Source of the DNA: Opitutaceae bacterium
GTDB lineage: Bacteria > Verrucomicrobiota > Verrucomicrobiia > Opitutales > Opitutaceae
Assembly (NCBI GenBank): GCA_005792355.1
Contig: SXSC01000165.1
Location: 1 to 37,569, forward strand
DNA length: 37,569 bases
Direction of reading: 5' to 3'
A program made the position numbers and the translations under genes. The notes under the pieces are model-generated. The model saw nothing but the letters and a program-made list of their open reading frames with translations. It made no database searches and had not been told where the DNA came from. How positions within the stretch are numbered: the stretch's first letter is position 1; every line of letters starts with the position of its first letter. Positions 1 to 7,867 of the stretch are shown here, one piece after another.

Positions 1-266
1 CGAAAGAGGGCCGGCGCGCGCTGCACCTCGTCGAGCGTGACGGGATCCGGCAGGCTGGCAACGAAGCCGGCGGGATCGTCGCGGGCCGTGCGGAGGAGGG
101 CATCGTCGTCGAGGCTGACATAGCTCCGATTCGGCGCGCAGGTCTGCGCCAGCGTGCTCTTCCCGCATTGGCGGGGACCGATGATCGCGACCGCGGGCGT
201 ATCCGCCAAGGCCGTGAGCAAGGGGCCTTGGAGCGGGCGGGGATAGGGCGATGTGGGTCCGTCCAT
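1..266 (-). CDS. AAA ATPase, DUF4143 (AAA_14) family, N-terminal part
   Basis: The frame opens with ATG at 264-266 and runs off the left edge, so only about 88 residues are visible. Residues 30-37 read GPRQCGKS, a Walker A loop in the form typical of AAA_14/DUF4143 ATPases, preceded by a hydrophobic beta-strand (AVAII). Near the edge, TLDEVQRAPALF matches the family's Walker B and following segment, with D and E as the expected acidic pair. The nuclease-like DUF4143 C-terminus would lie outside the window. The family binds ATP; its cellular role is unsettled, with toxin-antitoxin, regulatory and defence links proposed. A second, complete member lies at 26800-27972. A 23-bp tandem repeat covers the start codon and upstream region. 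Family call firm, function unknown. Confidence 0.85.
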   Translation of the reverse strand, partial: MDGPTSPYPRPLQGPLLTALADTPAVAIIGPRQCGKSTLAQTCAPNRSYVSLDDDALLRTARDDPAGFVASLPDPVTLDEVQRAPALF

Positions 267-352
267 TTGCGTATTACAGTTGCGTCCAATTGCGGAGTGT
301 CAAGCCGTCCAATTGTGGACTGATCAAGCGGCCGATTGCGGAGTAGAATAGC
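261..352. repeat. four tandem 23-bp repeats over the start of the left-edge ATPase gene
   Basis: Units begin at 261, 284, 307 and 330, an exact 23-bp period. The shared core is GTCCAATTGCGGAGT, best kept in units 2 and 3; units 1 and 4 have diverged. On the minus strand, unit 2 supplies TTGACA (298-303), a consensus -35 box, and TGTAAT lies at 273-278 with a 19-bp spacer. That would put transcription initiation at or almost at the ATG of the ATPase gene. The array could therefore be a promoter with repeated regulator sites, which is inference. The periodicity is seen directly. Confidence 0.7.
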
Positions 353-972
353 CCTTCCCTGCCCAGTCCGAGAAAACGGCCGGCCTGGGCGGTGCGCGCG
401 ATGTGCATCGACGTTGGGCCGAAAGAAATTTTCCAAACGTCACCCTGCGTCTGTTCCCACGAGAACCAATATGACTCCGAGTGGCACCGCAGAGACGGCA
501 GAGAACGCAGCGGGTGCGGGTGCTACGCCGTGCTCCTCTGCCATTTCAGCTGTCTCGCGTAGAATTCCGAAACTCAAAAGACGAGGGGGGCTTCGCCTTG
601 CTGTGCCACGATCATGCTGCAATTCCGCGCGGTTGGCGTCGCGCACGCTTGGATCTCCTAGCCCGCATTGGTCTGTGCGGGGGAGCGGAACGCAAGCCAC
701 GTACCCGTACGTTTTCAGGAAAGCGGCAGCATCAAGAACGAAAGGAATTGGCATCCGGATGCGATCGGGAAACCGAATCCCGAGGAGGGCGATGCCTTGT
801 CTTCGCCCAGCAATTCCATCTCCCGGTCATGAGTCCTGCACAAACTCGAAATCCACATCGGAGAATGATCTTATCCGTCGCCGGTCAGCCGTTAGATTAC
901 GGAGATTCCTCGCGGATATTTTTCTCTGCCTGATTCGCCGGCTGATGGTCTCTTTGCGTTCCTTTCGATGGG
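353..972. other. non-coding, decayed intergenic DNA
   Basis: No supported gene is seen. Open frames on both strands give low-complexity, arginine- and serine-rich translations with no domain. A stretch near 484-512 (accgcagagacggcagagaa) and one on the minus strand around 860-930 resemble the purine-rich intergenic repeats common in Verrucomicrobiota genomes. This is a qualitative impression from memory, not a search result. Confidence 0.5.
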
Positions 973-1080
973 TTATTCTGTGCGCGTGGCGGAGAAACAC
1001 GCCGGGGCGGGATTGTCCGGAAGGGTGGCAGTCCAAGCGGCGAGGGCGCAAAACGTCGGCAGCCGCGCGCAAGGTTTGGC
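973..1080 (-). pseudogene. sulfatase 3' relic with internal deletion
   Basis: Read on the minus strand, the segment encodes LPTFCAL joined directly to AAWTATLP, then PACFSATR and a TAA stop at 973-975. Both halves match the sulfatase at 2804-4180: LLPTFCALAG from its middle and LLAAWTATLPAKADPACFSA from its extreme C-terminus. About 290 bp between them are missing here. DNA identity is obvious, for example gtggcggagaaacacgccgg here against gtggcggaaaaacacgccgg at 2818. No catalytic region is left. It is a remnant of a close paralogue, on the opposite strand to the intact sulfatase that follows. Confidence 0.8.
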
Positions 1081-1332
1081 CGGGTGAGACCGCGGCGGTA
1101 TCGCGGGTAATATCATGGCGGGTAAGGCACTGCTGGAAAAACTCATCACCGATGGCCGCAGCGCTCCGGGCGTGCGGCAGAAGAAAGACGTCGCAGTCCG
1201 CCGCTTTCCGGCCAAACCAACAACCCCGAAGTCATGAGATACTCCCTCCCGATTGACATGCCGAAACTGCCGCCGCCTTCCTTTGCCAAACCGCCACTGC
1301 GCTTTGCCGCGGCGGCCACGCTTCGGTCGGGA

Positions 1333-2640
1333 ATGGCAGTCTGCCAAACTGTGATTGGACGACTCTCCACGACCGTTCTCGCGTTCCTCCTCATGGCTCC
1401 AGCGGTGGTGAGTCGCGCCGCGCAGCGGCCGCCGAACATCATCGTCATCCTCGCGGATGACCTTGGCTGCGGCGACATCAGCCTTTACCACGGCTGGGTG
1501 AAGACACCGCGGATTGATCGGATGGCCCAGGACGGCATGACCTTCACCGATTTCCATTCCAACTCGTCGGTGTGCAGCCCCACCCGCGCCGCGTTTCTCA
1601 CCGGGCGCTATCAGCAGCGCGTCGGCATTATTGATGTGATTGTCGGCAAGAATGAACCGGACGCAGGGATTCCCCCAGCAACGCCGACCATTGCGCGGGT
1701 GTTTCAAAAAAACGGCTACGCGACGGCGCTGTTCGGCAAATGGCATTGTGGTTATGAGAAAAAGTTCAATCCCCTCCACCTCGGTTTCAATGAATTCGTC
1801 GGCTTCCTCCATGGCGGGGCGGATTACCACCTGCACGGCGCCTGGCGCAACGGGCTGGAGACGCAGGAAGTGAAAGGCTACTCGACGGACGTCATCACCG
1901 ATAAGAGTGTGGATTTCATCAAGCGGCACAAAGACCAGCCGTTCTTTCTCTACGTCGCGCACCAGGCGGTTCATAATCCCTACCAGACCCGGGACGATAC
2001 GCCGGAGAAACGTGAGCCGGGTTGGAATCCAAACGCGGTAAACGATGTCAACCGGCCGCGATACCAGAGGATCCTCGAGGATCTGGACCGAAGTGTCGGC
2101 AAGGTTCTGGACACCGTCAGCCAGTTGGGACTTGCCCAAGACACGCTGGTGTTCTTCTGGTCGGACAACGGCGACGTGCGGATGAGTCCGGCCGAACGGC
2201 CCTATCGTGGCGGCAAGTTCAGCCATTACGAGGGAGGACACCGGGTGCCGGCCGTGGCTTGGTGGCCCGGCAAGATCGGGGCTGGCATAAAGTCGGATGC
2301 CTTGCTGGCCGGGTTTGATCTCTTCCCGACCCTGACCGAGATCGCTGGAATCTCAAATGGCAACCCGACCCACCTCGATGGCATCAGCGCCAAGGAACAC
2401 TTCTTGCACGGCAAGCCCCTGGCCCCCCGCGACCTCTTTTTCGGCTACGAGCCCAAGCTCGGCACGGCGATGCGTCATGGTGACTGGAAGATGATTTTGA
2501 AGGGCGACGACCTTCAGCTTTACAACCTCAGAGATGACCTGAAGGAAACCACGAACGTCGCCACTGCGAATCCCGAAATCACCGCACGGATGCGCCAGGC
2601 CATCGATCGATTCAAGCAAACGGTGATCCCGGGCTCGTAG
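1333..2640 (+). CDS. type I (formylglycine) sulfatase, exported
   Basis: An arylsulfatase-family hydrolase that removes sulfate esters, probably from polysaccharide-derived sugars in the periplasm. PNIIVILADDLGCGD is the metal-binding N-terminal motif. VCSPTRAAFLTGR carries the C-x-P-x-R signature whose cysteine is converted to formylglycine (Cys81 from this start). GKWHCG follows further on, and FFWSDNGD supplies the D-N pair near the active site. I chose ATG 1333 because it places a hydrophobic signal stretch (LSTTVLAFLLMAPA) close to the N-terminus. In-frame ATGs at 1234 and 1258 would give a proline-rich extension with no clear ribosome-binding site. At about 435 residues it is a normal length. 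It converges on a second sulfatase, with a REP-like hairpin in the gap. The substrate cannot be told. Expression of active enzyme would need a formylglycine-generating or anaerobic maturase outside the window. Confidence 0.93.
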   Translation: MAVCQTVIGRLSTTVLAFLLMAPAVVSRAAQRPPNIIVILADDLGCGDISLYHGWVKTPRIDRMAQDGMTFTDFHSNSSVCSPTRAAFLTGRYQQRVGIIDVIVGKNEPDAGIPPATPTIARVFQKNGYATALFGKWHCGYEKKFNPLHLGFNEFVGFLHGGADYHLHGAWRNGLETQEVKGYSTDVITDKSVDFIKRHKDQPFFLYVAHQAVHNPYQTRDDTPEKREPGWNPNAVNDVNRPRYQRILEDLDRSVGKVLDTVSQLGLAQDTLVFFWSDNGDVRMSPAERPYRGGKFSHYEGGHRVPAVAWWPGKIGAGIKSDALLAGFDLFPTLTEIAGISNGNPTHLDGISAKEHFLHGKPLAPRDLFFGYEPKLGTAMRHGDWKMILKGDDLQLYNLRDDLKETTNVATANPEITARMRQAIDRFKQTVIPGS

Positions 2641-2717
2641 CACCATCAACGATGGAGCGGAGGAGCGGCAAATCGTCGGGGAACTCACGGCCTTGCATGC
2701 GGCGTGGCCGGCCGGAT

Positions 2718-2788
2718 GGGGTCAAGTCGTGAATCGTGACTTGAGCGGCCGGGATCTCCGGCGCATTCACGGTTCACGTTTTGACCCC
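2718..2788. repeat. REP/REPIN-like long imperfect hairpin
   Basis: The arms at 2718-2739 and 2767-2788 are inverted repeats of 22 bp with 19 matches. They begin with GGGGTCAA and end with TTGACCCC. The 27-bp centre holds a smaller stem, GCCGG/CCGGC. The element sits between the 3' ends of two convergent genes, a favoured site for REP elements and a place where it could also terminate both transcripts. GGGGTCAAG-type ends are known from REP sequences moved by RAYT transposases. That link is from family knowledge and was not tested. Confidence 0.75.
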
Positions 2789-2803
2789 GTGTTGGCTCCT
2801 GGC

Positions 2804-4180
2804 TTATTTGGCCCGCGTGGCGGAAAAACACGCCGGATCGGCTTTGGCCGGCAGGGTGGCAGTCCAGGCGGCCAGGAGGGTGCGCAGCCGTTGCACTTCG
2901 GCGGCCTCTGTGGAGTGCAGGTTGCTTTTCTCCAAGCGATCAGCGGGAACACGGAACAGCTCGACCTGCTGGGGATCCTTGCCGACGAGCAGCTTGCTCT
3001 GGCCGTCCCACACGGCGAGCGCAGGCCAGTTGTCGCCGGTCTTGGCGGCGGTGGTCCACTGCCAGAAGATCGGCTTGGTGCGCGTCGCGGTCGGTTGGCC
3101 CAGTAACGCCGCGCTCTGATCGATGCCGTCGGGGGCGTAACCCGCCGGCAGCTTGGCGCCGGCGAGGGCGCAGAACGTCGGCAGCAGATCGACGGCGGTG
3201 AGCGGAGTGGTGTCGTCAACTTTGCCGGCGGCAATCTTGCCCGGCCAGCGGGCGAGAAAGGGCACGCCGATGCCGCCTTGGAGCAGGGAGCGTTTGCGCC
3301 CGCGGTGGCCGCCCGTGGTGCCCACCGAGGCCCAGGTGCTGAACCCGGGGCCGGTGGATTCATCTTCGCCCATCCGGCGATCGACCGGGCCGGTGTTTTC
3401 CGGGCCGTTGTCGGAGCTGAAGACGACGAGCGTGTTTTTTGCGAGACCGAGTCGGTCGAGCGCGGCCAGCAGTTCGCCGATGCGCGCATCGGCGTGCGCG
3501 ATCACGGCCGCGTAGACCCGCTGCGCCTCGTCGGGGAGATGGGCGAATTTTTCCAGGTATTCGGGTTTTGGATAGTGTGGCGTGTGGGGCTCGTGGATCC
3601 AGAGGTTGAGGAAGAACGGTTTTCCGGCCGCGTGGCTCCGCTCGATGAAGGCGATCGAGTTCTTCACGTCGTCGTGCACCGGCATCTGCGGGCCGGGGGC
3701 GTTGAACACCCCGTAGGCGTCGTAACCGTAGGCCGACGGCAGCGGGGCATCGGGCACCATGATGTTCGTGAGGTGCCATTTCCCATAGTGCGCCGTCGCG
3801 TAGCCCGCCTGCTGGAGCAATCGCGGCAGCAGCACGGCCTTCGGGTTCAGCCAGTCGGGCATGCCGCGCTGCGCGTGGCTCTGCACCGTGGCGAAGTGCC
3901 CATGGATGCTGAAGCGCGCGGGAAACTGTCCGGTCAGGATCGCCGCCCGGCTCGGCGAGCAGACGCTGCCCGCGACGGTGAACTGGCGGAAGTCCGTGCC
4001 CTGCGTTGCGAGGCGATCGAGGTGCGGCGTCTGCAGGTACGGATGCCCGTGCGACGAAAGGTCGCCCCAACCCCAGTCGTCGGCGAAGATGAAGAGGATG
4101 TTGGGGCGCGCGTTTTCGGCCGACGAGGCGGCGCCGGCCAAGCCGGCCAGGCAGACGAGCAGGAGAAAAAGACGACGCAT
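2804..4180 (-). CDS. type I (formylglycine) sulfatase, exported
   Basis: A second arylsulfatase-family enzyme of about 458 residues. It starts with a clear signal peptide (MRRLFLLLVCLAGLAGAASS), which is why ATG 4180 is preferred over the upstream ATG at 4222. RPNILFIFADDWGWGDL is the metal-binding motif. SVCSPSRAAILTGQ carries the C-x-P-x-R site, with Cys74 the formylglycine precursor. HYGKWHL and VFSSDNGPE are the other conserved active-site segments. It differs from its convergent neighbour in the spacing and sequence of the substrate-facing regions, so the two probably cut different sulfate positions, which is inference. Its C-terminus (AAWTATLP...ACFSATRAK) is copied in the relic at 973-1080, so this subfamily has been duplicated locally. 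It would be expressed alone; the neighbours on this strand are separated by a relic-containing gap. Confidence 0.93.
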   Translation of the reverse strand: MRRLFLLLVCLAGLAGAASSAENARPNILFIFADDWGWGDLSSHGHPYLQTPHLDRLATQGTDFRQFTVAGSVCSPSRAAILTGQFPARFSIHGHFATVQSHAQRGMPDWLNPKAVLLPRLLQQAGYATAHYGKWHLTNIMVPDAPLPSAYGYDAYGVFNAPGPQMPVHDDVKNSIAFIERSHAAGKPFFLNLWIHEPHTPHYPKPEYLEKFAHLPDEAQRVYAAVIAHADARIGELLAALDRLGLAKNTLVVFSSDNGPENTGPVDRRMGEDESTGPGFSTWASVGTTGGHRGRKRSLLQGGIGVPFLARWPGKIAAGKVDDTTPLTAVDLLPTFCALAGAKLPAGYAPDGIDQSAALLGQPTATRTKPIFWQWTTAAKTGDNWPALAVWDGQSKLLVGKDPQQVELFRVPADRLEKSNLHSTEAAEVQRLRTLLAAWTATLPAKADPACFSATRAK

Positions 4181-4238
4181 GCGGGAATGAGCGATAAAGG
4201 CGGTGGTGAACTCTCCGGTCATGATTTGGGCGGGTTGC

Positions 4239-4358
4239 TCACGGCGCGGCGCTCAGGCCGATCTTGGACGGATCGATCGGGATGAAACCGAGCTTGAGTG
4301 CCGGTGAATCGGACTGGAGGGCGAAGTTGCCACTCGCCGGAACGACGCAAAGCGGATC
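4239..4358 (-). pseudogene. 3' relic of a right-handed parallel beta-helix protein
   Basis: The minus strand reads DPL, then VPASGNFALQSDSPALKLGF, IPIDPSKIGL and a TGA stop at 4239-4241. This is the usual C-terminal ending of secreted parallel beta-helix proteins (DUF1565 or pectate-lyase-like) in this phylum, where DPLF.D...G.F.L...SPAL.LGF.PID.S.IGL recurs. Upstream in the same frame the sequence loses all resemblance, so only about 39 residues remain. It suggests that a polysaccharide-active gene once stood between the sulfatases and the receptors. The rest of the gap 4181-4521 shows nothing else. The identification is from memory of the family ending. Confidence 0.65.
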
Positions 4359-4521
4359 GGCGGAGAGGCGGCGTGGGGCGATCGCTCTGGGCCGCCGCGA
4401 CGTTCCCCAAACACGACAATGCAGCGCCATGGAGAGCGCGGCCGCGAGCCGGAGAGCCGGAGTGCCATGGCCGGAATTGGTCGAGCGAGCGAGTCGCGGG
4501 AGCAGGGTTCAAGCAACGCAC

Positions 4522-7500
4522 TTAGAAGGCGCCGGTGATGCCCGCAGTAAACGTCACGCCAAGGTTGTTCGCCACGGCAAACGTGCTCCAGTCGGGCGAG
4601 CCGGCGACCTCCCGCACGGCTATTTTTTGCGCGTTGGTGATATTGCGGCCGGAGAGGAAGAGGCGGGCCCATTTGGTGACCCCGTAGTCGAGATTGAAGT
4701 CCACCGTGGTGTTGGGCGGATAGAAGCGATGGCCTTCGTAGCCGACGGCGTCCTGGCGCTGGCGGTAGATCCGGCCATTGCGAATGACGCCCACGGTGCC
4801 GCTGAATCGTCCCCGGTTGAATTTGAGGGAGGCCTTGCCCTGCGTCTCGTAGAAATTCGCGAAGTCGCCGCCAATGTTGCCGCCGGCGTAGTTGAACTTG
4901 TAAAGGTTGTTGTAGTTGAAACTGCCGGTGAAGGTGAAGCCGCGCGCGAAGCGCGGCACCCAGTCATCCAGCCGCTGCCGGATCTCGGCCTCGGCGCCGT
5001 CGATCCGGCCGACACCTTCGTTGATCCAGGTGGTGGATTGGAAATCTGCGAACGAGGGCTCGAGATCGAGCATCGCCAGTTTTTCCGGCGTATCGAGGAG
5101 GATGGTGCGTTGCACCTGAACGTTGGAGATGTTTTTCCGAAACGCGCCCACGCTGATGATGCCGCCCTGGCGGGTATACCACTCGAGGTGCGTCTCGAAA
5201 TTCTGCCCGGTCCACGGCACCAGATCGGGGTTGGGCCGGTTGACGGTGCCCAGCGCGATGCCGCTGAACGTCCCGGAGGTGACCGGGTTCAAATCATAGC
5301 TCGTGCTGGGGATGACCGAACGTTGAAAGCGGTTTTTGGCCTGCGTCTTGGCGTAGCCGAGCCGAAAGAGCAGATTCTCGCTCAGGGCCAACGTGGTTTC
5401 CAAACTGGGGAACATCCCGTCATTTTCGCCGGAGCCGCGCGCGCCCTTGCGCACGTAGCGGACCTGCGATTGCAGCAGTGGATCCGTGATGGCGGCGACC
5501 GCACGCGCGCCGCGATCCAGCGAGCCCCGGCCCCACGCTTCGGCTTTCTCATAGCGGACTCCTCCGATGTATTTGAGCCGGTTGCCGATGAAGGAACCGG
5601 TGAATTCCAGATACGTCGCCGTCGTCTTTTCGTTTATTTCATAGGGACTGACGGTCGAGAAGCGATGGGACTCGGCATCGCGATACTGAAACCAGGTGGG
5701 GTTCGCCCGGTAGAGGTCATACAACCGCCGGAAGCTCAGACGCGAGACCGCGGGGGATCCGTAGTAGGTGTCGCGCTCGGGGCGGATGTTGACCGCGGCG
5801 ATCTGATCCGCGGTGTCGTCCGAGCGCCCGGTGGCGGGGTTGAGACCGGCCACGCCGTCGGCCCCGACAAAGGTCCAGAGGTTGGCGTCGTAGCGCTCAA
5901 GGTTGCGGAACTGCTCGGTGTAGTCGAGGCCGAGCCGGATCGAAACCGGATGGCGGAAGCGCAGGTCGCGTTTGGCCCAGATGCGGACGGCGCCGATGCT
6001 TTCGCGCAAGTCCGAGGGGCGGGAGACGGCGCCACCGATATACATGCTGCGCAGATTGGCCCAATCGACCTCGGCGGCGGGTGCCGTCGCGCCCAAGGGC
6101 GTGTCGTAGGCGCGCACGTCCTGGGACATCTTGTAATCGCGCTGCAGCAAATTGACCGTGATGCGCTGCGGATTGGCGGTGCCGGTGCCGATGCCCAGGT
6201 TGAGCTGCGTCGTCCCGTTCATGTTGGTGCTCTGGAAAAAGCCGTGGTCCGTGTCCCGGAAGGAGTGCTTGGAGGTTGAATACGAGCCGCGGGCACTGAT
6301 CGTCCAGAGGTCCTTCCGCCATTCGGCCTCGATCGTGTTGCCGAGGACCGGCTTGATGCCGTTGCGCCAGCCTTCGAACACGTTGTAGCGAATCGATCCG
6401 GCTCCGAGGTTGCCGTAGGTCGCATAGCTGCCATCGGCGGCGAGACCGTTGGTCCCGGGCGTGCCCAGGGCGGAATTCAGATTCGTGTTGGTCTGGTTGC
6501 CGGCGTTCCAGATGAAGCGCACCTCATCACCCGCCCGCTCCTGATATTTGCTCGCGGCGAGGGAGTAGGACAGGCGCAGCTCCGGGCGCGGCCGCCAGTC
6601 GAACTTCACCGAGCCGCTGTCGGTGATATCCTGCTTCGGGTTGTCGTGGAGCAGATCGCTGGTGAGTTGAGGATTCAATACACTGACGGTCGTCAGCGCC
6701 TGGTTCGCCGTTCGGCGGGCCTCGGCGCTCGCGGCCTGGGCCGCCGTGCCGTAGTTCCAACTGGGTGACGACCAATGCACGCGGGCCAGGACGTCGTTGT
6801 GCGCGAGGGTGATCGCGTAGCCGAAGGTCTTGGAGACCGGGTGCGTCCACGTCAGTTTGATATTGGGCCGCCAGCCCTGCATCTGGGTATCGCGGATTCC
6901 GGGCCGCCGGGTGAGGGAGAGTTCCTCCGAGTGGCTGGTGTAGAGTGCATTGTAGGTCAGGCGTGGCTTGCTCGCCTCGAACGCGGTGCGGCGCACGAGA
7001 TTGACCGAGCCGCCCAGCGCGTTGGAGCTGTCCTCCGCGGTGCGCAATTGTCGAACCTCGACGCGCGCGATATCGGCCGACGAGGCGCCGACCATTTCGA
7101 AGCTTCTGCCCTGGTTGACGCCCGATCCCGTGGCGGTGGACGCCGACGCCATCGGCATGCCGTCAAAGGTGACTTCCGTGTTCGCCGAATCCAGCCCGCG
7201 CACGCTGACGCCGGTGATGTTGTTCGCGAAATACTCCACGCTGACGCCCGGCAGCCACTTCATCAGCTCGCCCGGATTGTTGTCGGGAATGGTTCCGAAC
7301 TGGTCGGCACTGATGACGCTTTTTTGGGAGAGCGAATTGCGCTGCTCGTTGACGGCGATGGCGGCGGCGTTCGTTTCGCGAGTCGAGGCCACCGTGAAGG
7401 CATCGAGTTTCACGACGCCATCCTTGGTGGAACTTCGGCCCGTCAGGCTGAAATTCTGGACCGCTTCCCGGCCGGCGAGGACGGTGACGGTGGCCGCCTC

Positions 7501-7776
7501 TGAGTCGAAGCCCGTGAACGTAGCCTCGACGGTTACAGTGCCGCCCGGCACTCCCCGGAGTTGAAAGAAACCTCCGTCGTCACTCGTGGTCACGACACCG
7601 GATCCCTTGATGGTGACCCGGGCTTTCTCCAGGTAGTCACCGGTGATCTTGCTTTGGACGCGCCCGGTGATCGTGCCGGTGGCATCGGCAGCGCCAGCCA
7701 CAGAGGTCAGGGCGAGGGCGCCGGTCAGGCAGGACACAACAATGGCAAAACGAGCGAATCGCTTGGCTTGGTTCAT
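4522..7776 (-). CDS. TonB-dependent receptor with carboxypeptidase-regulatory-like N-domain
   Basis: An outer-membrane, TonB-energised importer, probably for oligosaccharides. From ATG 7776 (about 1084 residues) the order is: signal peptide (FAIVVSCLTGALALTSVAGA); a carboxypeptidase-regulatory-like Ig fold at about 30-115 (GTITGRV...ARVTIKG...GGFFQLRGVP); a TonB-box-like stretch (VKLDAFTVASTRE); a plug domain (QFGTIPDNNPGELMKWLPGV, then VSVRGLD and VTFDGMPMAS); and a long 22-strand-type barrel ending in phenylalanine, the usual sorting residue. Alternative ATGs at 7806 and 7878 add a non-signal extension, so 7776 is preferred. No SusD gene is adjacent, as is common in Verrucomicrobiota. It follows another receptor on the same strand by 91 bp, so the two may share a transcript. 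The substrate is inferred only from the nearby sulfatases. Confidence 0.92.
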   Translation of the reverse strand: MNQAKRFARFAIVVSCLTGALALTSVAGAADATGTITGRVQSKITGDYLEKARVTIKGSGVVTTSDDGGFFQLRGVPGGTVTVEATFTGFDSEAATVTVLAGREAVQNFSLTGRSSTKDGVVKLDAFTVASTRETNAAAIAVNEQRNSLSQKSVISADQFGTIPDNNPGELMKWLPGVSVEYFANNITGVSVRGLDSANTEVTFDGMPMASASTATGSGVNQGRSFEMVGASSADIARVEVRQLRTAEDSSNALGGSVNLVRRTAFEASKPRLTYNALYTSHSEELSLTRRPGIRDTQMQGWRPNIKLTWTHPVSKTFGYAITLAHNDVLARVHWSSPSWNYGTAAQAASAEARRTANQALTTVSVLNPQLTSDLLHDNPKQDITDSGSVKFDWRPRPELRLSYSLAASKYQERAGDEVRFIWNAGNQTNTNLNSALGTPGTNGLAADGSYATYGNLGAGSIRYNVFEGWRNGIKPVLGNTIEAEWRKDLWTISARGSYSTSKHSFRDTDHGFFQSTNMNGTTQLNLGIGTGTANPQRITVNLLQRDYKMSQDVRAYDTPLGATAPAAEVDWANLRSMYIGGAVSRPSDLRESIGAVRIWAKRDLRFRHPVSIRLGLDYTEQFRNLERYDANLWTFVGADGVAGLNPATGRSDDTADQIAAVNIRPERDTYYGSPAVSRLSFRRLYDLYRANPTWFQYRDAESHRFSTVSPYEINEKTTATYLEFTGSFIGNRLKYIGGVRYEKAEAWGRGSLDRGARAVAAITDPLLQSQVRYVRKGARGSGENDGMFPSLETTLALSENLLFRLGYAKTQAKNRFQRSVIPSTSYDLNPVTSGTFSGIALGTVNRPNPDLVPWTGQNFETHLEWYTRQGGIISVGAFRKNISNVQVQRTILLDTPEKLAMLDLEPSFADFQSTTWINEGVGRIDGAEAEIRQRLDDWVPRFARGFTFTGSFNYNNLYKFNYAGGNIGGDFANFYETQGKASLKFNRGRFSGTVGVIRNGRIYRQRQDAVGYEGHRFYPPNTTVDFNLDYGVTKWARLFLSGRNITNAQKIAVREVAGSPDWSTFAVANNLGVTFTAGITGAF

Positions 7777-7867
7777 GGTTCGTCGGAGTTGGTTGGGGGG
7801 CGACATGGGATGGAGGGAAATGGAAGGTGAACTGTTTCCGAACCGTTCTTGGGTGCGTTCGCGCTGA

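Noticed and set aside
336..1256. 306-residue open frame on the plus strand
   Set aside because: The translation is arginine/serine-rich with no domain, crosses the sulfatase relic on the other strand and overlaps the start region of the real sulfatase. It is a by-product of high GC.
4264..6279. 671-residue open frame opposite the first TonB-dependent receptor
   Set aside because: It is a mirror frame of a well-supported gene, with low-complexity GAEV-type sequence and no motif. Similar shadow frames at 8066-10528, 16664-18379, 23928-25604 and 30164-32371 were rejected for the same reason.
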